Positions 53,369 to 61,135 of a DNA stretch of 64,000 bases are shown here, one piece after another; the first letter of the stretch is position 1; every line of letters starts with the position of its first letter. Source of the stretch: Marinobacter sp. HL-58. Its GTDB lineage: Bacteria; Pseudomonadota; Gammaproteobacteria; Pseudomonadales; Oleiphilaceae. Where the stretch lies: contig NZ_LIHP01000001.1 in assembly GCF_001314605.1 (NCBI RefSeq), forward strand, positions 407,230 to 471,229. Reading direction: 5' to 3'. Both the position numbers and the translations under genes were made by a program. The notes under the pieces are model-generated. The model was not told where the DNA came from, searched no databases, and worked only from the letters and a program-made list of their open reading frames with translations.

Positions 53369-54858
53369 TGGCCTTCGAATCTTTCCTGTTGCTGCTGGCG
53401 GTCTGCGTGCCACTGCTTTATCCGATCATGGCATTGGCAGGGGGGAGTGATAAGGTCATGCGCCATGCCTTGCCCCTGCTGCCGATACCGGCACTGATAT
53501 TCGTGCTGGTTGCCCAGCCCGGCGGGCAGCTGGAGCTGCCCTGGCTGCTCAATGGTGGCCTCTGGGGGATGGATGAATTGCGCCGGTTGTTTTTGCTGCT
53601 GACCGCGGTGCTCTGGACCGTGGCCGGTGTCTTTGCCGTGGGTTATCTGAAAGTCCATCACCTGCGGCGCTTTTGTGTCTTCTGGGGTCTGACCCTGGCG
53701 GGTAATCTGGGCCTGACCGTGGCGGTGGACATTGCCAGCTTCTACAGTTTCTTTGCACTGATGACCTTTGCCGGCTATGGCCTGGTTGTACATGAAGGCA
53801 CGGAGGAGGCCAATCGTGCCGGTCGTGTCTATCTGGCCATGGCGGTGGTGGGTGAAATGGCTATTCTTGCAGGTCTGTTACTGGCCTCGGCCGCCGCCGA
53901 CAGCCAGATGCTTTCGGATATACCCGCAGCCATTGCCGAATCGCCACAGCGGGATCTGATGATTGCGTTGTTGATTGTCGGTTTCGGGGTGAAGGCCGGC
54001 TTGCCATTGCTGCATTTCTGGTTGCCAATGGCTCATCCTGTTGCCCCGACGCCCGCCAGTGCGGTGCTCAGTGGCGCCATGATCAAGGCGGGATTGCTGG
54101 GATGGCTGGTTACCCTGCCTTTTGGAGACATATCCCTGCCAGTATGGGGAACCTTGATGGTCGTTGCCGGTGCCGTGGCGTCGCTCGGTGCAGCGGCTTT
54201 GGGGGTTTGTCAGCAGCGGCCAAAGACCGTACTGGCCTATTCCAGCATCAGCCAGATGGGGTTGATGGTGCTGATGGTGGGCGCCGCCCTGGCGGACCCC
54301 CAGCGCGCCCCGGTGCTGTTGCCAGTGATTGCCCTGTACACGCTGCACCACGGCCTGGCCAAGGGGAGCCTGTTCCTGTCGGCGGGCCTGTTATTGCCCT
54401 CGGCCAGAATGCACCGAGCACTGATGTGGTTGCTGGTCGCCTTGCCTGGCCTGTCTCTGGCGGGCTTGCCGTTCACCAGCGGCGCCCTGGCCAAGCTGGC
54501 CATGAAGGAAGCTCTGGCGGAAGACAAACTTGAGTTTGCCCTGGCCGGTTATCTGTCCCCGTTGATGACCGCCGGCGCGGTCGCCACCCTGCTGCTGGTG
54601 TTACGTTATCTATGGACTCTCACAGCAAAGCTGGAAACCGGCCGGAACCCGCCGATGCTGCTGGCCGGTTGGCTGGCAGCCAGCAGTATGAGTCTGCTGG
54701 CGTTCTGGTGGATGCCCTGGAACGTTGAGGGATTGGTCAAGGCGCCGGTGTGGTTGCCGGCGCTGTATCAGGTCTGGGCGCTGATCTGGCCGATGCTGGT
54801 TGCGGTCGGCATAGCCGGTTTAACCGTGAGGGTCACCCGGTCAGTCAAACAGCGATAG
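53365..54858 (+). CDS. Antiporter-like subunit 3, lacking the helix 5 glutamate
   Basis: 497 residues from the ATG at 53365; an earlier same-frame start inside subunit 2 is rejected. NuoL/M/N fold with VGFGVKAGLPLLHFWLPMAH, GAMIKAGLLGW and LAYSSISQMGLMVLMVG. At the helix 5 position, where the partners have FYEM or LELI, it reads FYSFFALMTFAGYGLVVHEG: Ala replaces the proton-relay Glu. The Lys residues of helices 7 and 8 are kept. It may be a structural or modified channel. Its 3' end overlaps the convergent photolyase by 18 bases. Confidence 0.85.
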   Translation: MMAFESFLLLLAVCVPLLYPIMALAGGSDKVMRHALPLLPIPALIFVLVAQPGGQLELPWLLNGGLWGMDELRRLFLLLTAVLWTVAGVFAVGYLKVHHLRRFCVFWGLTLAGNLGLTVAVDIASFYSFFALMTFAGYGLVVHEGTEEANRAGRVYLAMAVVGEMAILAGLLLASAAADSQMLSDIPAAIAESPQRDLMIALLIVGFGVKAGLPLLHFWLPMAHPVAPTPASAVLSGAMIKAGLLGWLVTLPFGDISLPVWGTLMVVAGAVASLGAAALGVCQQRPKTVLAYSSISQMGLMVLMVGAALADPQRAPVLLPVIALYTLHHGLAKGSLFLSAGLLLPSARMHRALMWLLVALPGLSLAGLPFTSGALAKLAMKEALAEDKLEFALAGYLSPLMTAGAVATLLLVLRYLWTLTAKLETGRNPPMLLAGWLAASSMSLLAFWWMPWNVEGLVKAPVWLPALYQVWALIWPMLVAVGIAGLTVRVTRSVKQR

Positions 54859-56370
54859 CTGGTCGTCGTTGCTCTTCCAGGGTTGTTTGCCCGGTGGTTT
54901 TGGCCGTTTCTGAACCGGCTCCCTGCGGCTGCCGTGGCGCTCCAGCACCCGTTCGGTTTCCTCCCGGCTGACGTGCCGCTGGCGGAAATCCCCCACTGCC
55001 TTGCGGGCCGAGCGGGCGGCCTGCTCGTGATCGCATACCGGTGCAATATAGGTGTTGCCACCGAAGCGGCTTTTTTGTGCGGGTGTCATTAGCCACGGTG
55101 TATGGATCATCTCCGCGGGCACGCCGGCCAGTTCCGGAATCCAGCGGCGGATGAATTCGCCGTCCGGGTCCAGCTTCTGGCTTTGCAGTACCGGGTTGTA
55201 GATGCGCAGGGCGTTGATACCGGTCAGGCCGGACTGCATCTGGGCCTGGGAGTAGTGGATACCCGGCTCGAAGTCGGTGAACATCCGGGCCAGGTGCAGG
55301 GCCGGGTCGCGCCAGTGCAGCCAGAGCTGGTAACTGGCCACCGCCATCAGCATGGCCCGCATGCGGAAATTGATCCAGCCGGTGTGGTGCAGGGCACGCA
55401 TGGAGGCATCCACCAATGGCCAGCCGGTCTGGCCTTCCTGCCAGCGCTGCAGGCGGTCGGAATCGTTGGGGCCGGATTTCAGGCCTTCCAGTTCCCGGTG
55501 CATGGCGCGGAACTCCAGCTCCGGTTCGTCTTCCAGTTTCTGGATAAAGTGGCAATGCCAGTGCAGGCGCGAGCGGAAGCTGGTCAGGCTTTTCTTTTTG
55601 CGGGGCAGGGTATTGCGGTGTTCGCTAGTGGCTTTCGACCACTGGTAGATCTCCCGCATGCTGACCGTGCCCCAGGCGATATGGGGGCTCAGGCGCGAAC
55701 AGGCCTTGACGGCGGTCAGCGGGCTGGAAATGTTGTACTGGTAGCCAATACAGCGCCGTTCCAGAAAGGAGGCCAGCAGCCTGTCGCCCCGGGCACTGCC
55801 CCCGGCCTGCCGGTCAGGGCAGGTATCCCGGCGGCTGAATTCTGGTGACATGTCATCGGGGTGATTTATTGGCGCCAGATTAGTGGCCGGAATGGATGCC
55901 GGGGCGGCCTGGACCGGCTGCCGCATAAGCTCCGTCCACGCCCCGTCCCAGACATCCCGGTTACGGAGACGGCGTACCACGCCAAACTGGTTCCACTCCC
56001 GGAATTCAACGTTGTTCTCGCTGCACCAGCCAATGACTGCCCGGTCGCGCTCGAACGTCCACTGGCCGCCGGTTTCCTGATGGCAGAAGACCCGCTGCAG
56101 ATCATGGCTGGCTTTCAGCTGCCGGAGCACGTCGGTGACCAAACCTTTACGGACAACAAGACGATTACCGGCGCGTCTCAGTTGCCCATCAAGATCTTTG
56201 AGGGAATCCTGAACGAACGCCCACTGCCGCTCGCTGGTGTCGGGCAGTTGCCAGTAATCATCCTCGACCACGTACAGGGGAATTACCGGCTCGCCCAGCC
56301 TTGCTGCCGCTGCAAGGGGAGCATGGTCCCGGGTTCTTAGGTCCCGCTTGAACCAGACCACCGTTGTCAT
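54841..56370 (-). CDS. Cryptochrome/DNA photolyase family protein
   Basis: 509 residues from the ATG at 56370. N-terminal antenna-binding Rossmann domain (VVWFKRDLRTRDHAPLAAAA) and C-terminal FAD domain: HIAWGTVSMREIYQWSK, GQTGWPLVDASMRALHHTGW and NFRMRAMLMAVASYQLWLHW, with the Trp/Asn/Asp positions of FAD contacts. The C-terminus is extended (KRPKPPGKQPWKSNDDQLSL). It repairs pyrimidine dimers with blue light or acts as a light sensor; the subclass is not certain from the motifs. It overlaps the DUF2256 gene by 4 bases. Confidence 0.88.
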   Translation of the reverse strand: MTTVVWFKRDLRTRDHAPLAAAARLGEPVIPLYVVEDDYWQLPDTSERQWAFVQDSLKDLDGQLRRAGNRLVVRKGLVTDVLRQLKASHDLQRVFCHQETGGQWTFERDRAVIGWCSENNVEFREWNQFGVVRRLRNRDVWDGAWTELMRQPVQAAPASIPATNLAPINHPDDMSPEFSRRDTCPDRQAGGSARGDRLLASFLERRCIGYQYNISSPLTAVKACSRLSPHIAWGTVSMREIYQWSKATSEHRNTLPRKKKSLTSFRSRLHWHCHFIQKLEDEPELEFRAMHRELEGLKSGPNDSDRLQRWQEGQTGWPLVDASMRALHHTGWINFRMRAMLMAVASYQLWLHWRDPALHLARMFTDFEPGIHYSQAQMQSGLTGINALRIYNPVLQSQKLDPDGEFIRRWIPELAGVPAEMIHTPWLMTPAQKSRFGGNTYIAPVCDHEQAARSARKAVGDFRQRHVSREETERVLERHGSRREPVQKRPKPPGKQPWKSNDDQLSLFD

Positions 56371-56510
56371 GAAGCCTGCTTCCCGGACCGGCGGCAACGC
56401 TCACTGCAGTAGCGAACACTGTCCCAGTCCTTCGCCCACTTCTTGCGCCAGGTAAAGGGACGCTGGCACACGGGGCAGGTTTTTTCGGGGAGGTTGGGTT
56501 TCTTGTGCAT
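56367..56510 (-). CDS. DUF2256 small zinc-finger-like protein
   Basis: 47 residues, beginning MHKKPNLPEKTCPVCQRPF and continuing TWRKKWAKDWDSVRYCSERC. Four Cys in two pairs (CPVC and CSERC-type) suggest a metal site. DUF2256 genes often sit next to photolyase and cryptochrome genes. It overlaps the photolyase start (ATGA), so the pair is translationally coupled. The function is unknown. Confidence 0.88.
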   Translation of the reverse strand: MHKKPNLPEKTCPVCQRPFTWRKKWAKDWDSVRYCSERCRRSGKQAS

Positions 56511-56673
56511 CGCGCCAGTGCATTAGTGGAATGTGTCGGGAAGTCATTACGTTGCAATCGCGGCTGCGGACCTCAATGCCAGTGTTTACCAGATCTTTAC
56601 GATTCAGAGGGTGCCGCTTGGCCACCTGTCCTTCTACACTGGAAAATCAGGGAGGGATAAACGGGGACAGGAT

Positions 56674-57261
56674 ATGCGTGTCGCTTTATCAATCAGAAGG
56701 CTGATGCTTATGGCCCTCCTGGGCCTGTTTGCTTTGCCGGGCGCCGCTGATGGTGCTTTCCGTTGCGGATCATCACTGGTGGATGTGGGGGATTGGCCGG
56801 TGGAGGTGGAAGAGCGCTGCGGAACGCCGGATTACGTGGCCACCTATCCGACGGCAACCGTTCCCGGTATCGGCGTTGTGGGGGAAGTTGAGCACTGGTA
56901 TTACAACCCGGGCCCGCAGGGGTTCATCCGCCGTCTGGAATTCCGCAACGGTAAGCTCCAGCGGGAGCATAGCCTGGGCTATGGCTTTGCCGGAGACAGC
57001 GCCGGTGATTGTACTCCGGCAAAGCTGCAAAGCGGGCTCAGTGAGTTCGAGATGGTGTCATACTGCGGCGAACCACTTTCCCGGCGGGTTACCTGGGAAT
57101 CGGTAGGCGGTTCCTCGAGAGTGGCCGGTCACTACCAGTCCGGCACTCTGGTGCCTGTGGAAGAGTGGATGTATGAAACCGGCAAGACCCAGTTCCGCCG
57201 GATCGTCAAATTGCGCAATGGCCGTGTCACCCGGGTAGAGACTGCGAAGAAGCCCCGTTAG
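56674..57261 (+). CDS. Secreted DUF2845-domain protein
   Basis: 195 residues from the ATG at 56674 (a longer frame starts in the intergenic region and is rejected). Signal peptide (LMALLGLFALPGAADG), then two DUF2845-like units: FRCGSSLVDVGDWPVEVEER CGTPD and a second with KLQSGLSEFEMVSYCGEP. In both, a Cys-Gly pair and a Tyr/Trp-rich strand (EHWYYNPG, EEWMYETG) recur. The function is unknown. Confidence 0.82.
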   Translation: MRVALSIRRLMLMALLGLFALPGAADGAFRCGSSLVDVGDWPVEVEERCGTPDYVATYPTATVPGIGVVGEVEHWYYNPGPQGFIRRLEFRNGKLQREHSLGYGFAGDSAGDCTPAKLQSGLSEFEMVSYCGEPLSRRVTWESVGGSSRVAGHYQSGTLVPVEEWMYETGKTQFRRIVKLRNGRVTRVETAKKPR

Positions 57262-57359
57262 CCACTCAGCGTGATTCCCATAGTTCTTTGTGTAAGGTCC
57301 GGAAATGGTTTTTACTGGGAGGACTATGGCATCAGGTTATTAATTCCCGGGGAGATAAC

Positions 57360-59048
57360 ATGGCGCGATTCAGCGACGGACTACCCGCACCGTCTGTATT
57401 GATATTTGACTGGCATGGGACTCTGGTGGATACCCACGACGCCATGTTCAGTGCCATGGAAGAGATGCTGCCGCAGCTGGAAGACCTGGGCCTGGTTGAC
57501 AGGCTGCTGCCCGAAGATAAGTGCCGTACCGCCGACGATGCCCGCCTGGTGCGCTATATCCGGATTTTCCGTCGCCTGCACCCCCGCATCCTCGCCGAAC
57601 GGCGGGTGTCCCGCACTGATATCTTCAACGCCATTTTCGGTGACGACAAGGAAGCAAAGCTGATCGCCCACAAGGCCTACAACAACTGTTACCGCAAATA
57701 CTTTGGCAAGGTGAAGCCATTCCAGCAAGGCGCCTACGAATACCTGACGGCCCTGAAAGAGATGGGCATCCGGCTGGCGGTGTCCACCAACCGTAACCGG
57801 GAGTTTCTGGACAAGGAGCTGGCGATGGTGGATGAGGGTCGCTGGCGGAATCTGTTTGATGCCACGGTTTGCGCCGATGACGTTACCGAGTACAAGCCGG
57901 ACCCGGAGGTGATCACTCGTGCCCTGGAGAAGCTGGGCCTGCCGGTGGACGAACGCGCCTGGTATGTGGGTGACAGTTATGTGGATATGCTCACAGCCAA
58001 CCGGGCTGGCGTGTCCGGCGTATTCTATAACGGAGCCTGCTGGGAGTCGGAACGTATTGACAGCTGGTTCAGCCATCGGGATGCACCGGCAGCGATTCTC
58101 GACAGCTTCGAGGATCTGATCAACCTGCTGGCACTGCTGGAGCGGCAGGAGCCGGAAGCATTCCGGGCGACACCGGCGGAAGTCCGGCCCCGGCCCTACC
58201 CACGCCCGGAGCCTCCACAACCGCGGATTGAACCGGACTGGCACCCCGCTGTTGTCAGCCTGATCCGGCCCTCGGTGGTTCTGTTCGACTGGCACGCCAC
58301 CCTGGTGGATACCCTGGATGCCATGTACCACGCGGTGGATGACATGTTCCCCGAATTCGAGGAACTGGGCCTCGTCAACCGTATGCTGGCACCTGAGGAC
58401 AGCAAGACCCCGGAAGATGCCCGCCTGGTGGCCTACGTTCGTGAGTTTGCCAGGCTGCATCCCAAGGTGCGGGCGGATCGCAAAATTTCGCGCACGGATA
58501 TATTTGAAGTGCTGTTCGGTGAGGATCAGGAAGCAAAACAGATCGCCCACAAGGCATTCAATCGTCACTACCGGGAGCACTACGGTTCGGTGAAAGCTTT
58601 TGAACCGAAGGTGCGGGCCGTACTGGAAGGGCTGCGACGGCTCGGTATTCAGGTGGGCGTGATCACCAACCGGGATCGGGAGTTTTTCGAACATGAGCTT
58701 GCGGCGGTGGAAGATACCGGCTGGACACACCTGTTCGATGTGAATGTCTGCGGCGATGATACGCCCCTGCGGAAGCCTCATCCGGATCAGCTTTACCTGG
58801 CAGTGCAGAAGCTGGATTACCCGCCCGATCCCAGCGTGTGGTACGTGGGGGACAGCACCACGGATGTGATTGCCGCCAAACGTGCCGGCATGACAGCAGT
58901 CTTCTTCAATGGTGCGCAGTGGGATTTACCCTGGCTGAACCGGATATTTCCTGGCACCCACAAGCACCCTGACAAGCCGGATGTGGTGGTCAATGATTTC
59001 TCGGAATTCTGGGCGCTGGTGCTGGCGTGTGAGATCGGGCCGCCGTGA
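57360..59048 (+). CDS. Tandem two-domain HAD-family protein with Asp-Trp-His motif
   Basis: 562 residues from the ATG at 57360 (GGGGAGA upstream). Two homologous HAD domains (about 10-255 and 295-540) joined by a Pro/Arg linker. Motif I is FDWHGTLVDT in the first and FDWHATLVDT in the second. Both keep the nucleophile Asp, but His stands at Asp+2, the general acid position that is Asp in phosphatases. The Lys (EYKPDP, RKPHPD) and the WYVGDS metal motif are present in both. The substrate is unknown; the duplication and the shared His suggest a special, conserved chemistry. Confidence 0.85.
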   Translation: MARFSDGLPAPSVLIFDWHGTLVDTHDAMFSAMEEMLPQLEDLGLVDRLLPEDKCRTADDARLVRYIRIFRRLHPRILAERRVSRTDIFNAIFGDDKEAKLIAHKAYNNCYRKYFGKVKPFQQGAYEYLTALKEMGIRLAVSTNRNREFLDKELAMVDEGRWRNLFDATVCADDVTEYKPDPEVITRALEKLGLPVDERAWYVGDSYVDMLTANRAGVSGVFYNGACWESERIDSWFSHRDAPAAILDSFEDLINLLALLERQEPEAFRATPAEVRPRPYPRPEPPQPRIEPDWHPAVVSLIRPSVVLFDWHATLVDTLDAMYHAVDDMFPEFEELGLVNRMLAPEDSKTPEDARLVAYVREFARLHPKVRADRKISRTDIFEVLFGEDQEAKQIAHKAFNRHYREHYGSVKAFEPKVRAVLEGLRRLGIQVGVITNRDREFFEHELAAVEDTGWTHLFDVNVCGDDTPLRKPHPDQLYLAVQKLDYPPDPSVWYVGDSTTDVIAAKRAGMTAVFFNGAQWDLPWLNRIFPGTHKHPDKPDVVVNDFSEFWALVLACEIGPP

Positions 59049-59050
59049 GG

Positions 59051-60316
59051 CTACTCCGTGTCGTGGTGCCCCAGTGCACTCTCGATGTCGAGCCCCAGTG
59101 CCAGGATGCCTTTGGGAAGATTGCCAGATACCGGCCCGACCGGTGCGCTCACCGTGATCTGGAAACGGGAGGTGGAAGCATCGTAGCGGATGTCCGAGAT
59201 GTAGATTGCATCCCGGCCGCTGAGGCCTGCCTCGAGATTCTCTATAACCCGGGTGAACTTGCGTTCGTCGCCCTGCCAGTAGTCGGAAGTCAGCTGGCTC
59301 ATGGCAGCGAGTGTCCCGCGGTCATTGATCAGCAGTGCCTCTGTGACATATTCCCTGTGAGCCATCTTCCAGGCATGCAGGGTTCGTGAGCCGGGTAGCT
59401 CTAGGATCGCCTTTGCCAGTTCCGGGGCTTTTGTGGGAGCCAGTGCCTGCCACCTGGAGTCGAAATTCAGCACGTCTGTCAGGTTTTCCATACGCGGACC
59501 TTCATCAATGGCCTGTTGCAGATTGAGTGCGCTGTCGATTTTGCTGAACAGTTTTTCTGCAAGGGTCCTGACGTGTGCTTCCTCGTCAGCAGAGAGAGTA
59601 ATCCGCCCCTCCATGCAGCCCGGGATAAACTGGTTGAACGAGGGTAGAAAACCGGGATTGTTGGCGACAAAGCTTTCGCTCAGGTAAAGGTACAGCGGGG
59701 TGTAGCGAATAAAATGCTCATGGAGGTTGTTGACGATTGATCTGTCCGGATCATGCAAATCGGTCATGGCACGTTTGTCCATGACCGCAGCGTCGATTCG
59801 GCCGCGTTTTAACAGGGCAGGTAGCTGGCTTGGCAATGAAACACTCATGAAAACATCGAATCCATTTGCCTCAAGCCAGGCTTTCTCGTTGCTGCCGTCC
59901 ACTACGCCAATGCGTGCAGACTCAAGCTCGATAGCCGATTCCGTCGTGAAAAAGTACCATTTCTCAAGGCTGACAGGATTGCTTCGTTTGGCAATGGTAT
60001 CCAGTTCGGTGGAGGGGTCTATGGCAAAGTAACCATCAATCAGGTTTCGTTGTAAGGAATGTACTGCCCGGTTTTGTGGTGTTATACGTATGCGTGTCGA
60101 CCAGCCCGCCTGGCTGGCGGCGCAGTTTACCGTATCGACCGTCTCGCCAGTGACATTCGTAGTGCCAATTCCAGCCCGGGCCGACACCTGGTAGGGCGAC
60201 GACTCAAACGTATAGAGGTTGAGTACTGGTGGCCGGGCGTGACAGACAGATATGGTAACTGTACCGATTAACCCCAGTGCCAAAGGCCGGAGATCCATGG
60301 TGACCATTGCATCCAT
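59051..60316 (-). CDS. Periplasmic solute-binding protein with C-terminal Cache-like domain
   Basis: About 421 residues; the start could be any of the in-frame codons 60334 (TTG), 60316, 60307 or 60298. Signal peptide (LALGLIGTVTISVCHA). The N-terminal two-thirds looks like an SBP_bac_3 receptor (VLNLYTFESSPYQ, DGYFAIDPSTELD, GRIDAAVMDKRAM). The last 130 residues (about 290-425: VTEALLINDRGTLAAMSQ, then AIYISDIRYDASTSRFQITV) resemble a PDC/Cache sensing domain. It is divergent from the two-component pair by 102 bases. It may be a periplasmic ligand receptor for that pair. Confidence 0.7.
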   Translation of the reverse strand: MDAMVTMDLRPLALGLIGTVTISVCHARPPVLNLYTFESSPYQVSARAGIGTTNVTGETVDTVNCAASQAGWSTRIRITPQNRAVHSLQRNLIDGYFAIDPSTELDTIAKRSNPVSLEKWYFFTTESAIELESARIGVVDGSNEKAWLEANGFDVFMSVSLPSQLPALLKRGRIDAAVMDKRAMTDLHDPDRSIVNNLHEHFIRYTPLYLYLSESFVANNPGFLPSFNQFIPGCMEGRITLSADEEAHVRTLAEKLFSKIDSALNLQQAIDEGPRMENLTDVLNFDSRWQALAPTKAPELAKAILELPGSRTLHAWKMAHREYVTEALLINDRGTLAAMSQLTSDYWQGDERKFTRVIENLEAGLSGRDAIYISDIRYDASTSRFQITVSAPVGPVSGNLPKGILALGLDIESALGHHDTE

Positions 60317-60418
60317 TTTGTTAACAATACTCAACCCAGATTAGCACCCACTCGGGGCTTTTGCCTCAAGACTTTTCGACATATGCTTGCACCCACGAAT
60401 AACAACAAAGGTCATTGA

Positions 60419-61135
60419 ATGTCTGATGTTAAAGCGTCCATCCTGGTAGTCGACGACGACCTGGCCATCCGCGAGCTGTTGCACGAACACCTGTCCCGGG
60501 TGGGATACAGCGTGATGACAGCGGCCGAAGGTGATGGCATGCGCCAGGTGCTTGCCGGTTCGAGGGTGGACCTGATCGTGCTTGACGTCATGATGCCAGG
60601 GGACGATGGCTTCACGCTTTGCCGGGAAATACGTGAGCATTCCCAGGTTCCCATCATCATGCTGACGGCAAGCTCAGATGAAACGGACCGGGTGGTCGGA
60701 CTGGAAATTGGCGCCGATGATTACCTGGCCAAGCCGTTCAGTGCACGAGAATTGCAGGCCAGGGTAAAGGCTCTTTTACGCCGTTCAAGTTTCAAGCGAA
60801 CGGATAACCCCAGGTTCGTCCTGTTCGATCGTTGGCGTCTGGACACGCTGGCCCATGAGCTCATCCCGGAGCAGGGAAACCCCATTCCCCTGTCCGGTGC
60901 GGACTTTGCCTTGTTGCAGCTTTTTCTCTCTCATCCGAATGAGGTGCTGGACCGCGACACCATCTCCGGTGTTACCCGTGGGCGCGAGTCAATGCCACTG
61001 GACAGGGTGGTGGATGTTGCGGTCAGCCGGCTACGTCAGCGGCTGGGCGACCAGGGCCGCAACCCCAGGCTAATCAAGACGGTGCGTGGAGCAGGGTACC
61101 TGCTTGCGGCAACGGTGACCCATGTCGCGGAATGA
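60419..61135 (+). CDS. OmpR-family response regulator
   Basis: 238 residues. Receiver with ILVVDDDLAIRELLHEH, phospho-Asp in IVLDVMMPGDDG (about 55) and DDYLAKPFS. Winged helix with MPLDRVVDVAVSRLRQRLG and VRGAGYLLAA. It overlaps the kinase gene by 14 bases. It lies between an SBP/Cache gene and a LamB-type porin gene, which are its likely targets. Confidence 0.93.
   Translation: MSDVKASILVVDDDLAIRELLHEHLSRVGYSVMTAAEGDGMRQVLAGSRVDLIVLDVMMPGDDGFTLCREIREHSQVPIIMLTASSDETDRVVGLEIGADDYLAKPFSARELQARVKALLRRSSFKRTDNPRFVLFDRWRLDTLAHELIPEQGNPIPLSGADFALLQLFLSHPNEVLDRDTISGVTRGRESMPLDRVVDVAVSRLRQRLGDQGRNPRLIKTVRGAGYLLAATVTHVAE

Noticed and set aside
51926..53793. Long minus-strand frames opposite the antiporter subunits
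   Set aside because: Antisense of membrane-protein codons gives Gln/His/Arg-rich products; not genes.
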